A stretch of 64,000 bases of DNA from assembly GCA_963737835.1 (NCBI GenBank), contig CAVTUH010000001.1:434001-498000 (forward strand), written 5' to 3'. This DNA is from Palsa-1248 sp963737835. Lineage in GTDB: Bacteria; Gemmatimonadota; Gemmatimonadetes; Gemmatimonadales; Gemmatimonadaceae. The number at the start of each line of letters is the position of its first letter. Positions within the stretch are counted from its first letter, which is position 1. Positions 43,390-53,137 of the stretch are shown piece by piece. The notes beneath the pieces are model-generated. The model had not been told where the DNA came from and did no database searches. It was given only the letters and a program-made list of their open reading frames with translations. A program made the position numbers and the translations under genes.

Positions 43390-45747
43390 ATGCTACTAGC
43401 CGGCGCGCTCGCCGCGACGCTGTCGATCGCTGTTGGCCACCCCCCTGCGCCGGGCAGCCCAACCGGCAGCACGCGAGACGTGTATGACGGCCGCGCCGGA
43501 CGGACCGAGGTCCGGATCCCGCACATCAATGCGAACATCACGATCGACGGCACACTCGAAGAGGCAGTCTGGGAACACGCCGCCCTGCTCACGGGCTTCT
43601 CGGAGTACATGCCGGTCGACGGTCGACCCGCCAACGACTCGACCCAGGTGCTGGTCTGGTACGGTAAGGACGCCATCTACTTTGGCATTCGGGCGTTCGA
43701 GGCGCACGGCGCCGTCGTGCGCGCGACATTGGCGAACCGCGACAACATCGATGCCGACGACCACGTCAACATCCTGCTCGACACGTACAACGGTCGACAC
43801 CAGGCACTGCTCTTTGCCGTCAATCCGTTGGGCGTGCAGGAGGATGGCGTATGGAGCGACGGCGTCGGCGCTTCCGCGGGTGGCCAGAACAGCAACACGC
43901 GGACGGATGCGTCCATCGATCTCAACCCCGACTATGTCTACGAGTCACGCGGCCATCTGACTGACTGGGGCTACGAAGTCGAGGTTCGCATCCCCTTCAA
44001 GAGCTTGCACTATCAAGGTCGCGATCCGCAGACGTGGGGCTTGCAGATCGATCGCGTGGTACAGCACAGCGGGTTTGAGGAGACCTGGACGCGGGTCGTG
44101 CGTGCCAGCACCGGATATCTGCTGCAATCCGGCACGTTGACCGGGCTCACCCACATGGAACGTGGTCTCGTCATGGACGTGACGCCGGAGATCACGCAAA
44201 AAGTCAATGGGGCGCCACCTGCGGCGGGGCCGGGCTACGGCTACGCGGGTGCGCTCAACGTTGGCGGCACCGTGCAATGGGGCGTAACGTCCAACCTCAC
44301 GGCCGTCGGCACCGCGCGCCCAGACTTCTCACAAGTCGAGGCCGACGTCGGCCAGGTGTCGGCCAATCAGCGCTTCGCGCTCTTCTACCCGGAGAAGCGA
44401 CCGTTCTTTCTCGAGGGACTCGAGCTGTTCAACACGCCCAACACCCTGATCTACACACGCAACATCGTCCAGCCGTACGCGGGCTACAAGCTAATTGGGG
44501 AAGTCGGTGGGATGACGATCGGCTACCTGGGCTCTGTCGACACGAAGGACAGTATCACCGGCCAGTATCCGATCTCCAACATTCTGCGGCTCCGCGGCAA
44601 CATCGGTGAGCCGGCCACCCTCGGCCTCGTCTACACCGACCGGATCGAGGGGAGCAATTACAACCGCGTGCTAGGCGGGGATGTGCGTTATGTGTGGGAC
44701 AAGCTCTGGTACTCCTCGGCTCAGGTGGTCGAGTCGTGGACGCGAGACTCGACGGGTTTTCACCCGGGCCAGCTGTGGGACTTCACGGTCGCCGATCGGA
44801 CCGGGCGGGCGTACGGCAATCATTTCGAGTTCTCAGGCTTCAGTCCCGATTTCTCGGCGCAGAGCGGGTTCGTGAACCGTGTCGGCTATGAGCGCTTCAT
44901 GGGCGATGAGCGGTTCAGCTGGTATGGTCCTCCGGCCGCAGTGGTCGAGCAAATCACGACGCGCTTCGTGTTCAACCCGCTCTGGCAATACGGCGATCTC
45001 CAACGGTTGCGCGGCACGTTCGAGGGAGGGGTGAGCGATACCTGGACCGGGTACCTGCGTGGCGGGTGGACCCTGTCTCTGCAGGCTGCGGAAGCGATGC
45101 AGGCGTGGGACTCGAGCTCGTACGCGGGCTACCAGGTCGTCCGAGGAACCGACACACTCCCGTTCGTGTTGCCCCACGCGCTCCACAACCTGTGGACCGG
45201 TACCGGCAGCGTTACGACTCCCGGACGGGCCCTGTACGGTACGGCCTCGCTGACGCTCGGTGCGGCACCGATCTTTGCGGAAGCGGCCCGGGGCCGTGAG
45301 GTCGCGCTGCAGGCGGAGATGCTTTGGCACCCGACGCGATCGCTCCGGTTCGACGCCCTGTGGACGCATCAGATCTTCGATCGAGCGAGTGATGGGAGCC
45401 GGGCGGTGACGGCAGACATCCCGCGCCTCAAGATCGAGTATCAACTGACGAAGGCGATTTTCTTCCGGTACGTTGGGCAATACACGGCGCAGACGGAGGC
45501 ACCACTGCGCGATCCCCTGACCGGGGCGCCAATGATCGTCGATTCGGCGACCGCTGCGACGCTGGGTCTCGCTCCTACGCGTGACTTCAGGCAAGACGTT
45601 CTCTTCGCTGTTCAGCCCGTACCCGGCACTGTCCTCCTGTTTGGCTATGGGGCAACGCTGACCGAGCCAAACGCGTTCCAGTTTCACAACCTGACGCGCC
45701 AAGACGACGAGTTCATTCTCAAGGTGAGCTACCTCTTCCGCTTGTAA
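43390..45747 (+). CDS. DUF5916 outer-membrane-type protein with CBM9-like N-terminal domain
   Basis: 785 residues. Short signal (MLLAGALAATLSIAVG); a start further upstream is possible. Residues ~40-230 are a carbohydrate-binding-family-9-like domain: ITIDGTLEEAVWEHAALLTGFSEYMPVDGRPANDSTQVLVWYGKDAIYFGIRAFE and VRIPFKSLHYQGRDPQTWGLQIDRVV. The DUF5916 part follows with SNLTAVGTARPDFSQVEADVGQVSANQRFALFYPEKRPFFLEGLELFNTPNTLIYTRNI, the hallmark of the family, and many amphipathic strands to a C-terminal LKVSYLFRL, consistent with a large barrel. Common in Gemmatimonadota and Bacteroidota; its role is unknown, perhaps glycan binding or uptake. Confidence 0.88.
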   Translation: MLLAGALAATLSIAVGHPPAPGSPTGSTRDVYDGRAGRTEVRIPHINANITIDGTLEEAVWEHAALLTGFSEYMPVDGRPANDSTQVLVWYGKDAIYFGIRAFEAHGAVVRATLANRDNIDADDHVNILLDTYNGRHQALLFAVNPLGVQEDGVWSDGVGASAGGQNSNTRTDASIDLNPDYVYESRGHLTDWGYEVEVRIPFKSLHYQGRDPQTWGLQIDRVVQHSGFEETWTRVVRASTGYLLQSGTLTGLTHMERGLVMDVTPEITQKVNGAPPAAGPGYGYAGALNVGGTVQWGVTSNLTAVGTARPDFSQVEADVGQVSANQRFALFYPEKRPFFLEGLELFNTPNTLIYTRNIVQPYAGYKLIGEVGGMTIGYLGSVDTKDSITGQYPISNILRLRGNIGEPATLGLVYTDRIEGSNYNRVLGGDVRYVWDKLWYSSAQVVESWTRDSTGFHPGQLWDFTVADRTGRAYGNHFEFSGFSPDFSAQSGFVNRVGYERFMGDERFSWYGPPAAVVEQITTRFVFNPLWQYGDLQRLRGTFEGGVSDTWTGYLRGGWTLSLQAAEAMQAWDSSSYAGYQVVRGTDTLPFVLPHALHNLWTGTGSVTTPGRALYGTASLTLGAAPIFAEAARGREVALQAEMLWHPTRSLRFDALWTHQIFDRASDGSRAVTADIPRLKIEYQLTKAIFFRYVGQYTAQTEAPLRDPLTGAPMIVDSATAATLGLAPTRDFRQDVLFAVQPVPGTVLLFGYGATLTEPNAFQFHNLTRQDDEFILKVSYLFRL

Positions 45748-45784
45748 ACGGAGCAGCCAGGCATCGTTCGACACGAGTCGGCGA

Positions 45785-45812
45785 CGCTAGACGTTGGACG
45801 CTGGACGTTGGC
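45785..45812. repeat. GACGTTG/GACGCTG heptamer repeat tract
   Basis: Four imperfect 7-base units between the convergent DUF5916 and methyltransferase genes. Confidence 0.8.
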
Positions 45813-45838
45813 AAACAACCCTTGTTCGCGACGTGTAC

Positions 45839-46453
45839 CTAGCCGCGGCGACCGACGAACCGCACCACGTATCCCTCCCCCTGATGCTTCGCACCCTCGT
45901 CCAGGAGCACGATGCCTTCCGTCAACTCGAGCGTGGTCAACGAAGCGAAATCGCGCTGCAAGACGGCCGGTTCGTACAGCATGTCCGGATCCTTCGGCCC
46001 GCCCGATGGTCTTCCCAGTTGCTTGACGTGGAACGCCTCGAGGATGAGCAGTCCGCCGGGTCGAAGCGCACGCGCCAGCGTGGCATGGATTCCCGGCCGG
46101 ATCGCAGCTGGGAAGTGCCCGAAGATCGCGATCGCCGCATCGAACTGCGACGCACCCGGCGGCGACCAGCGGGAGAGATCGGCGCATACGAACTCCACCG
46201 ATACCGCACGCTCCCGGGCGAGATCGATGGCCTTCTTCTGGCCAACCGCTGATTGGTCGACCGACGTGACGGTGTGTCCCTGCTGCGCGAGCCACACGCC
46301 GTTGCGACCCTCACCGTCAGCGGCGACGAGTACCCTGCTGGCGGGGGCCAATCGATGGCTTTGGGCGCGGAGATACTGGTTGGGGTTCGTTCCGTAGAGA
46401 AAGTCCGGGTGCGCGTAGCGCTCATCCCAGTTGATCGTCGTGTCGACCGGCAT
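45839..46453 (-). CDS. class I SAM-dependent methyltransferase (TehB-like)
   Basis: 204 residues. WDERYAHPDFLYGTNPNQYL is the opening of the TehB/thiopurine-type group. SAM motif I is VLVAADGEGRNGVWLAQQGHTVTSVDQS, with E and G in the expected places, VEFVCADLSRW is motif II and FDAAIAIFGHFPAAIRP, LRPGGLLILEAFH are the later motifs. Relatives methylate tellurite, selenite or small thiols; some are annotated as tellurite resistance proteins. The substrate is not decidable. It stands alone and is divergent from the flavoprotein gene. Confidence 0.88.
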   Translation of the reverse strand: MPVDTTINWDERYAHPDFLYGTNPNQYLRAQSHRLAPASRVLVAADGEGRNGVWLAQQGHTVTSVDQSAVGQKKAIDLARERAVSVEFVCADLSRWSPPGASQFDAAIAIFGHFPAAIRPGIHATLARALRPGGLLILEAFHVKQLGRPSGGPKDPDMLYEPAVLQRDFASLTTLELTEGIVLLDEGAKHQGEGYVVRFVGRRG

Positions 46454-46755
46454 GACTAGAGCTTAGGCGTGTGTCGGTTGCCAGACAACAGCGTCGTACG
46501 CGCCGTGGCCTCGCGACATGGCGTGATGGCATTGCCCAACGGCGAGGCCGCACACCTTCGCTGACCCACGCTAGGCGGCACCGCGTCCCATAACGTGGGA
46601 CCACAACGGCCGAGCGCCGCGGCCGGGTTTGACATCGCCCTCAGCGGCCCTAGTGTTGAGCGCAACGCCAGCGCACCGCTCGATTGCTCGCCGAATACTG
46701 CGAGGCAGTCGCCGCTGCGGTTGTGCGAACCACCCAGGCCAATGCCGAGGTAGCC
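46454..46755. other. divergent promoter region
   Basis: 302 bases between the methyltransferase and the four-gene catabolic operon. No obvious operator; frames on both strands are shadows. Confidence 0.4.
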
Positions 46756-48777
46756 ATGAGTAGCGATTCGACGCAGCGACCGAACTCGGACCTGACGCCG
46801 GCAGAGCAAGAGCTCGGGATGGACGCCGACATTACGAGACGGGACTTTCTCAACGCCGTTGCGTTGGGCACAGGGGCGGCGCTGCTCGGGACGCCGGCAC
46901 CCGCACATCGGGGTCGCCCGGGTGCGCCGCCGGTACAGATGCCGCCGGCGGCAGACGAGCCATGGCATCCGTGGACCGGCTATGCGGGCGTCGGCGACTA
47001 CGCGCGGTCGAATGGCAACACGTGGGACGTCGTCAGTGCCGCACACGGCCTTCGCGACGGCACGTACGACAAGACGCTGGGCACCGCGATCGACACGGGG
47101 GAGATATACGATCTGGTGATCGTCGGCGGAGGGTTCTCCGGTACCGTCGCCGCGTACACGTTCCTCAAGGAGACGGGCCGCCAGCGGACGTGCCTCCTGC
47201 TCGACAATCACCCGATCATCGGCGGCGAAGCGAAGCGCAACGAGTTCGTCGTGCGCGGGCAGCGCCTGATCGGCCCGCAAGGTTCGAACGAAGGTGATCC
47301 GCCGGACGAGAGCTCGCCGGACTGGATGAAGAATCTGTGGCACGATGTCGGACTGCCCACGCAGCTCGAGTTCGGGCAGATGGCACCCGGGCGTCGCCCC
47401 ATGATCTTCCCCAAGAGCAACTACGTCTATCAGCTGTGGTTCGACAACTTCGAGAACCACGGCTTCTACTTCGATACGCCCAAGCCACACTGGGTGCGGA
47501 ATCCCTGGGGTCACCGCCTCGAGGGTACTCCCTGGCCCGAAGAGGTGCGCCGCGACCTGCTCCGATGGCGCGAGGAGCGGGTCGAGCCATGGAAAGGGGA
47601 CGCCGAAAGCCTGAAGCAGTACCTCGACACCATGACGTACGAGCAGTGGCTCGTCAACGTCCGCAAGCTCCGGCCAGAGGTGGCGCGCTATGTCGATCCC
47701 ATCTACGCATCGGGCATCGGCCTCGGGAGCGACGTGCTGTCCGCGTATTCGGCGTACACGCTTGCGTTGCCGGGCTTCCTGGGACTCGGCGTCGACAAAC
47801 CGCTCGAATCGTTCATTGCGGACCACACGCTGCGCGAACCACAGGCGGTCATCTCGTTCCCCGGGGGGAACGACGCGATCCAGCGGTGCATCGTCAAGTG
47901 GCTGAACCCGGAGACGATCGAGGGCTCGACGGCATTTCCCGAGGTGCACAGCGGCCGCATCCGGTTCGACCTGATGGACCGGCCGAACACTCCGTGTCGC
48001 CTGCGCGGCGGCGCCATGGTCGTGCATCTCGATCACGACCCGGAGGCCGGCCTTCGGAAGCCAGCGACAGTGACCTACGTGAAAGATGGGAAGCTGTATT
48101 CTGTACGGGCGCGCACCGTGGTCTGGGCCGGCGCGAGCTTCACGGCTCGGCACGCAGTGAAGAACCTGCCCGATGAGTATCGCGAAGCCGTCCAGAAGTT
48201 TCCGCGGTCGCCGATGCTATCAGTCAACGTCGCGTTGGACAACTGGCGGTTTCTGTACGACCTCGGCTACACCGCCTGCTCCTGGCGCGGTGGCTTCGGC
48301 TTCACGGCCAACATGCGTCCGAACATGTATGTGGGGGACTATCGGCCACCGCTCGATCCGGACCACCCGAACCTGTTCACGTTCTACGTCCCATTCAATC
48401 AGTACGGGTTGTCGCTCGTCGATCAGGGGCACGCAGGGCGGGCGCGGCTGTTCGGGACGAGCTACCGCGACTTCGAGACGCAGGTGCGGCAACAGATGGT
48501 CACACTCTTTGGGGATGCCGGCTTCGATCCCAAGCGAGACATTGCGGGGATCGTGATAAACCGATGGGGGCACGCGTACTGCAACGCGGGCCCTGGATTC
48601 TACACGAGAAAGAATGGCAAGCCAACGCAGAGCAATGTCTTGCGCCAGCCGTTAGGCCAGCTCGCATTCGGCCATTCGGAGCTCAACGGCAACCAGCATT
48701 GGAACGTCGCCGCGGAGGAGGGACGTCGCGCGGCTCAGCAGGTGATTGCGATGTTGGGCAAGGTGGCCGCGCGATAA
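46756..48777 (+). CDS. spermidine dehydrogenase-like flavoprotein
   Basis: 673 residues from the ATG at 46756. ELGMDADITRRDFLNAVALGTGAAL is a Tat signal with the ELGM-ITRRDFLN text typical of Pseudomonas spermidine dehydrogenase. The FAD dinucleotide fold is YDLVIVGGGFSGTVAAYTFLKE, with TCLLLDNHPIIGGEAKRNEF after it and NRWGHAYCNAGPGF near the C-terminus. RTVVWAGASFTARHAV and AFGHSELNGNQHWNVAAEEGRRAAQQV are flavoprotein end motifs. It would oxidise an amine in the periplasm to an aldehyde plus ammonia or amine. First gene of the operon with nitrilase, CoA ligase and amidase (22 bases to the next start). Confidence 0.85.
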   Translation: MSSDSTQRPNSDLTPAEQELGMDADITRRDFLNAVALGTGAALLGTPAPAHRGRPGAPPVQMPPAADEPWHPWTGYAGVGDYARSNGNTWDVVSAAHGLRDGTYDKTLGTAIDTGEIYDLVIVGGGFSGTVAAYTFLKETGRQRTCLLLDNHPIIGGEAKRNEFVVRGQRLIGPQGSNEGDPPDESSPDWMKNLWHDVGLPTQLEFGQMAPGRRPMIFPKSNYVYQLWFDNFENHGFYFDTPKPHWVRNPWGHRLEGTPWPEEVRRDLLRWREERVEPWKGDAESLKQYLDTMTYEQWLVNVRKLRPEVARYVDPIYASGIGLGSDVLSAYSAYTLALPGFLGLGVDKPLESFIADHTLREPQAVISFPGGNDAIQRCIVKWLNPETIEGSTAFPEVHSGRIRFDLMDRPNTPCRLRGGAMVVHLDHDPEAGLRKPATVTYVKDGKLYSVRARTVVWAGASFTARHAVKNLPDEYREAVQKFPRSPMLSVNVALDNWRFLYDLGYTACSWRGGFGFTANMRPNMYVGDYRPPLDPDHPNLFTFYVPFNQYGLSLVDQGHAGRARLFGTSYRDFETQVRQQMVTLFGDAGFDPKRDIAGIVINRWGHAYCNAGPGFYTRKNGKPTQSNVLRQPLGQLAFGHSELNGNQHWNVAAEEGRRAAQQVIAMLGKVAAR

Positions 48778-48799
48778 TCGCTAGAGCCAGGGTGACGCC

Positions 48800-49834
48800 A
48801 TGAGCGGTCCAGCCCCACCGATTCGCGTCGCCGCCGTGCAGGCCGCACCCATCTTCCTTGACCGGGAGGAAACGGTCCGGAAAGCATGCGACCTGATCGC
48901 CGTGGCCGGACGAGCAGGCGCGGCGGTCGTCGTGTTTCCTGAAGGCTTCGTTCCAGCTTACCCGCTGTGGGTCTGGCACATCCCGGCGGGCCGCACGCAC
49001 GAACTGCGAGCTCTGTACGCAGAGCTACTCGCCAACGCGCTAACCGTTCCGGGCCCGGAGACCGAGCGTCTCGGTGGCGCGGCACGAGATGCCGGTGTGG
49101 CCGTCGCAATCGGAGTTAACGAGCGGAACGCCGAGGCGAGTGGCACGACGCTCTACAACGCGTTGCTGTTCATCGGGCCGGACGGGCACCTGCTCGGCGC
49201 ACACCGCAAGCTGGTGCCGACCGGCGGTGAGCGCCTCGTGCATGCGCAGGGCGATGGTCGCTCGCTGCGCACCTATCCCCTTGCGGTTGGACGCATTGGC
49301 GGCCTGGTGTGTTGGGAAAATTACATGCCGCTCGCCCGGTACACCCTGTACGCATCCGGCGTGCAACTGTACGCCGCGCCGACGTGGGATCACGGCGAAC
49401 CGTGGTTGTCGACCCTTCGGCACATCGCCAAAGAGGGGCGATGTGTGGTGGTCGGCAGCTGCAGCGCGATGCGGCCGTCCGACATCCCCGATCGTTTCGC
49501 CTTCAAGGCCAAGTACCTGGACAGTGCAGCGGAGTGGCTGCACCCCGGCGGGAGTGCGATCATCGATCCCGACGGCAAGGTGCTCGCGGGTCCGGTGGTT
49601 CGCGAACAGACTATCCTGTATGCTGATATCAAGCCCGAGCAGCTGACCGGGCCGCGGTGGCAATTGGACGTCGCCGGCCACTACGCCCGGCCCGACGTGT
49701 TCGAGCTCGTCGTGCACCGAGAGTCTCGTCCGATTGTGCGCGCTGCAGCACCTGGCGGGAGCGCTCAACGGCATCGGACCGACGACGGACACGCAGGCAA
49801 ACGCAGCTCTCGTTCTCGGAAAGGCGGTGCATGA
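48800..49834 (+). CDS. nitrilase (aliphatic/aryl nitrilase type)
   Basis: 344 residues. The catalytic triad of the nitrilase family is intact: glutamate in VFPEGFVPAYPLWVW, lysine in GAHRKLVPTGGERLVH and cysteine in GGLVCWENYMPLARYTLYASG. The CWENYMPL text and the PTGGERLV block are those of true nitrilases rather than carbamoylases, so it converts a nitrile to a carboxylic acid and ammonia in the cytoplasm. The basic C-terminal tail after residue ~310 (GGSAQRHRTDDGHAGKRSSRSRKGG) is not conserved and may be disordered. Its stop overlaps the next ATG as ATGA. Confidence 0.9.
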   Translation: MSGPAPPIRVAAVQAAPIFLDREETVRKACDLIAVAGRAGAAVVVFPEGFVPAYPLWVWHIPAGRTHELRALYAELLANALTVPGPETERLGGAARDAGVAVAIGVNERNAEASGTTLYNALLFIGPDGHLLGAHRKLVPTGGERLVHAQGDGRSLRTYPLAVGRIGGLVCWENYMPLARYTLYASGVQLYAAPTWDHGEPWLSTLRHIAKEGRCVVVGSCSAMRPSDIPDRFAFKAKYLDSAAEWLHPGGSAIIDPDGKVLAGPVVREQTILYADIKPEQLTGPRWQLDVAGHYARPDVFELVVHRESRPIVRAAAPGGSAQRHRTDDGHAGKRSSRSRKGGA

Positions 49835-51552
49835 CGCTGACCGTCGGCACAAACGAGCTGTTGAGCTACACGCAGGGAGGTAAGACTCCGCCGCTCCGGG
49901 AGATGTGTATCGCCGAAGCGCTCGACGATGCTGCGGCGCGATTTCCTGATGGCGACGGCCTCATCGTGTCGCATCAGGCCAAGCGGTATTCCTACCGCGC
50001 GCTCAACGACGCAGTGGACATGGCGGCTCGCGGCTTTCTGAGTCTCGGCATTTCCGCCGGCGATCGGGTCGGCATCTGGTCGACGAACTCCGCCGAGTGG
50101 GTCATCACACAGTTCGCTACGGCGAGAATCGGCGCGATACTGGTGAGCGTCAACCCGCTGAACCGTGCGCGTGAGCTGGAGTACGTCCTCCGGCAATCAG
50201 AGTGTCAGACGCTAGTCCTGATCGACGGATTTCGCGACGCTTCCTATCCTGCGGTCCTTCGCGAGATCTGCCCCGAGCTCGACCATTGCGTGCCCGGGCA
50301 GACACGGTCGGAGCGACTCCCGCACTTGCGCAACGTCGTCTTTGTCGGGGATTCCGCCCCCCGCGGGACGCTGTCCTGGGACGATCTCCTGCGCGCCGGC
50401 GCCCTCGTCTCCGAGCAGGCCCTTCGGGAACGAGAAGCCACGCTCGCGTGTTCGGATGCGATCAACATTCAATACACGTCCGGCACGACCGGCTTCCCGA
50501 AGGGCGCGACGCTGTCGCACCACAACATCGTCAATAATGGTCTCCTCATCGCGGACGCCCTCCGGCTGAGGAGTCACGACCGCCTCTGCATCCCGGTGCC
50601 CTTCTACCACTGCTTCGGCATGGTGTTGGCGAACATGGCCTGTGTCGTGACGGGTGCGACCATGGTCGTGCCCGCTCCGCACTTCGACGCCGGTGCGACG
50701 TTGCGGGCGATTCAGGACGAGCGCTGCACGGCGGTGCACGGCGTCCCGACAATGTTCATCGCCGAGTTGAACCATCCGACGTTCCGCGAGTTCGATCTCC
50801 GCTCGCTGCGCACGGGGATCATGTCCGGCGCACCCTGTCCGATCGAGATCATGCGGCGGGTCGTCGCCGAGATGCACTGTCGCGAGTTGACCATCGCCTA
50901 TGGACAAACCGAAGCATCTCCGGTGATCACGCTGACGACGACGGATGATCCGGTGGAGGTGCGGTGTACCACGGTGGGCAAGGCGCTGCCGCACACCGAG
51001 GTGAAGGTCATCGATCCGCAGACCGGGCACATCGTCCCGGTCGGGACGCCCGGCGAGCTGTGTACGCGCGGGTACCTGGTCATGAAGGGGTACTACCGAA
51101 ATCCGGATGCGACTCGGGCCGCCATCGATGGGGACGGCTGGCTGCACACGGGCGACCTGGCGGTCGTCGACGAGCGCGGGTATGTCAAGATTACCGGACG
51201 GGCGAAGGATGTGATCATCCGCGGCGGTGAGAACGTCTATCCCCGCGAAGTCGAGGATTTCCTGTACTCCTGCCCGGAGATCACCGAAGCCCAGATCATT
51301 GGGGTGCCGGATGCGAGATACGGTGAGGAGATCGTCGCGTGGGTAAAGCTCAAGCCCGGCGCACAGCTGTCGCTCGAGGAGCTCCAACAGTTCTGCAAGG
51401 GCAAGATCGCTGACTACAAGATCCCGCGATTCCTGAAGATCGTCGACGCGTTTCCCATGACAGTGACCGGCAAGATCCAGAAGTTCGTGATGCGGAAGAC
51501 CTCCACGACGGAATTGGACCGCACCGATGCTGAAGACATCGCAACTGCCTGA
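49831..51552 (+). CDS. acyl-CoA synthetase (fatty/medium-chain, AMP-forming)
   Basis: 573 residues from the ATG that overlaps the nitrilase stop. Adenylate-forming motifs: YTSGTTGFPKGATLSHHNI (A3), PFYHCFGMVLANMACVVTGAT, YGQTEASPVITLT (A5), LHTGDLAVVDERGYVKITGRAKDVIIRGGENVYPREVEDFL (A7-A8) and the A10 lysine in PMTVTGKIQKF. It activates a carboxylic acid with ATP and CoA; relatives are medium-chain fatty-acid CoA ligases. In this operon it could activate the acid released by the nitrilase and amidase. Its 3' end overlaps the amidase start by 26 bases. Confidence 0.9.
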   Translation: MTLTVGTNELLSYTQGGKTPPLREMCIAEALDDAAARFPDGDGLIVSHQAKRYSYRALNDAVDMAARGFLSLGISAGDRVGIWSTNSAEWVITQFATARIGAILVSVNPLNRARELEYVLRQSECQTLVLIDGFRDASYPAVLREICPELDHCVPGQTRSERLPHLRNVVFVGDSAPRGTLSWDDLLRAGALVSEQALREREATLACSDAINIQYTSGTTGFPKGATLSHHNIVNNGLLIADALRLRSHDRLCIPVPFYHCFGMVLANMACVVTGATMVVPAPHFDAGATLRAIQDERCTAVHGVPTMFIAELNHPTFREFDLRSLRTGIMSGAPCPIEIMRRVVAEMHCRELTIAYGQTEASPVITLTTTDDPVEVRCTTVGKALPHTEVKVIDPQTGHIVPVGTPGELCTRGYLVMKGYYRNPDATRAAIDGDGWLHTGDLAVVDERGYVKITGRAKDVIIRGGENVYPREVEDFLYSCPEITEAQIIGVPDARYGEEIVAWVKLKPGAQLSLEELQQFCKGKIADYKIPRFLKIVDAFPMTVTGKIQKFVMRKTSTTELDRTDAEDIATA

Positions 51553-53096
51553 TCTGGCCTCGCATACCGGGCCGCGCGGCGAGCCGGTGCCGGTGGAGCT
51601 GCCTACCGAGCACGAGCTCCTCGACATCGCCGAGTCCTTCGGCATGACGCTTTCATCGAGTGACGCCGCGTCGTTCCGCGATCTGATGCGCGGGGCGATC
51701 GGCTCCTACAATCGTCTCGACGAGATCCCGGAGCCCACGCTGCCGGTCAAGTACCCGCGTTCGGCGGGCCACCGGCCGTCCGCCGCGGAGAACCCGTTCA
51801 ACGCGTGGTATTGGAAGTCGGAGATCAAGGGGGCGACGCATGGCGTCCTCGCCGGCCGCCGGCTCGCGGTGAAAGACAACATTCTGCGTCGCGGGCGTGC
51901 CGATGATGAACGGCTCGCGCTGGCTCGAGGGTTACACGCCGGAGGTCGACGCGACCGTGGTCACCCGCGTGCTCGACGCAGGCGCGGTGGTCGCCGGTAA
52001 GGCGGCGTGTGAGGATCTCTGCTTCTCCGCCGGCAGTCACACGTGTGCGACGGGTCCGATTCGCAATCCGCACAATCTGGCGTTCAGCGCCGGGGGGTCA
52101 TCGGGGGGTAGCGCAGCCCTGGTGGCCGCTGGCGAGGTCGAGATGGCATTGGGGGGTGATCAGGGTGGCTCGATTCGTACGCCGTCGGCCTGGTGCGGCG
52201 TCTACGGACTGAAGCCGACCTGGGGACTCGTACCCATGACGGGTGGGATGCCGATCTCGTATTCGGTCGACCACTGCGGGCCGATCGCCAACAGCGTGGA
52301 AAATGTTGCGCGGCTGCTCACGGCCATCGCGGGTCGCGACGAGCACGACCCTCGCACCGCGAACGCCGTGGTGGGCGACTACATGGCGGCGCTCGAGACG
52401 TCGCCCGCCGGCCTCCGCATCGCCGTACTCCGTGAAGGATTTGGCCACCCGACAGGTGACCCGCGGTCGGCCGCGACCGATGGTGTCGTGCGCGAGGCCA
52501 TCGGCGCGTTCCGATCGTGTGGCGCATCGGTCTCCGAGGTGTCGGTCCCGATGCACTACGACGGCCCGCACATCTGGACCGGCGTGATCGTGGAGGGTGC
52601 GGCCGAGATGATGCTCAAGGGGTTCGCGCTGGGGCACAATGCGCCCGGCTACTACACGACGTCGCTGCAGGAAGCGTTTGCGCACGGCTGGAGAGCGCAG
52701 CCGGACAGCGTATCCGAGACGGTCAAGCTCGTGTTGTTGCTGGGGGAGCACATGCACCGCAAGTATCACAACCGGTATCACGCCAAGGCTCAGAACATTC
52801 GCGTGCTCTTACGCCAGGCTTACGACGCGGTGCTGGCGGCGCACGACATCCTGGCGATGCCAACGATCCCCTTCCCCGCGACCCGTATTCCGCCTGCGGA
52901 CGCGCCGCGGGAGCTGTACGTCAATGCCGCGCTCAACATGCAGCAGAACACCTGTCCATTCGACGTGTCGGGCCACCCGGCGCTCACCATCCCCTGTGGC
53001 GCCGTGGATGGACTACCCGTGGGGCTGATGCTCGTGGGCCGGCACTTCGACGAGGCGACGCTGTTCCGCGCTGCGCAGGGATTGGCTGGACGCTAG
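51527..53096 (+). pseudogene. amidase signature family enzyme, +1 frameshift
   Basis: Amidase signature (AS) enzyme, 522 residues when corrected. The first frame covers ELLDIAESFGMTLSSSDAASFRDLM and reaches the catalytic lysine in LAVKDNI, then fails. The next frame continues VAGVPMMNGSRWLEGYTPEVDATVVTRVLDAGAVVAGKAACED, and carries AGGSSGGSAALVA and GGDQGGSIRTPSAWCGVYGLKPT, with the serine pair. Removing one T at 51882-51883 gives KDNICVAGVPMMNGS, the exact family consensus, so the lesion is again ATTC for ATC (GAATG for GATG on the opposite strand). It would hydrolyse an amide to acid plus ammonia or amine. Its stop codon TAG lies inside a heptamer repeat tract. Confidence 0.88.
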
Positions 53097-53134
53097 ACGC
53101 TGGATGTGGACGTTGGACGTTAGACGTTGGACGT
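53086..53134. repeat. heptamer repeat tract overlapping the amidase stop
   Basis: GACGCTG/GACGCTA/GACGTTG units. The TAG in GACGCTAGACG ends the amidase gene, so the repeat supplies the stop codon. Confidence 0.8.
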
Positions 53135-53137
53135 CGC

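Noticed and set aside
46456..48153. 565-residue minus-strand frame opposite the spermidine-dehydrogenase-like gene
   Set aside because: Arg/Val/His-rich shadow of a high-GC gene; no signal, motif or ribosome site, and the plus strand has clear flavoprotein motifs.
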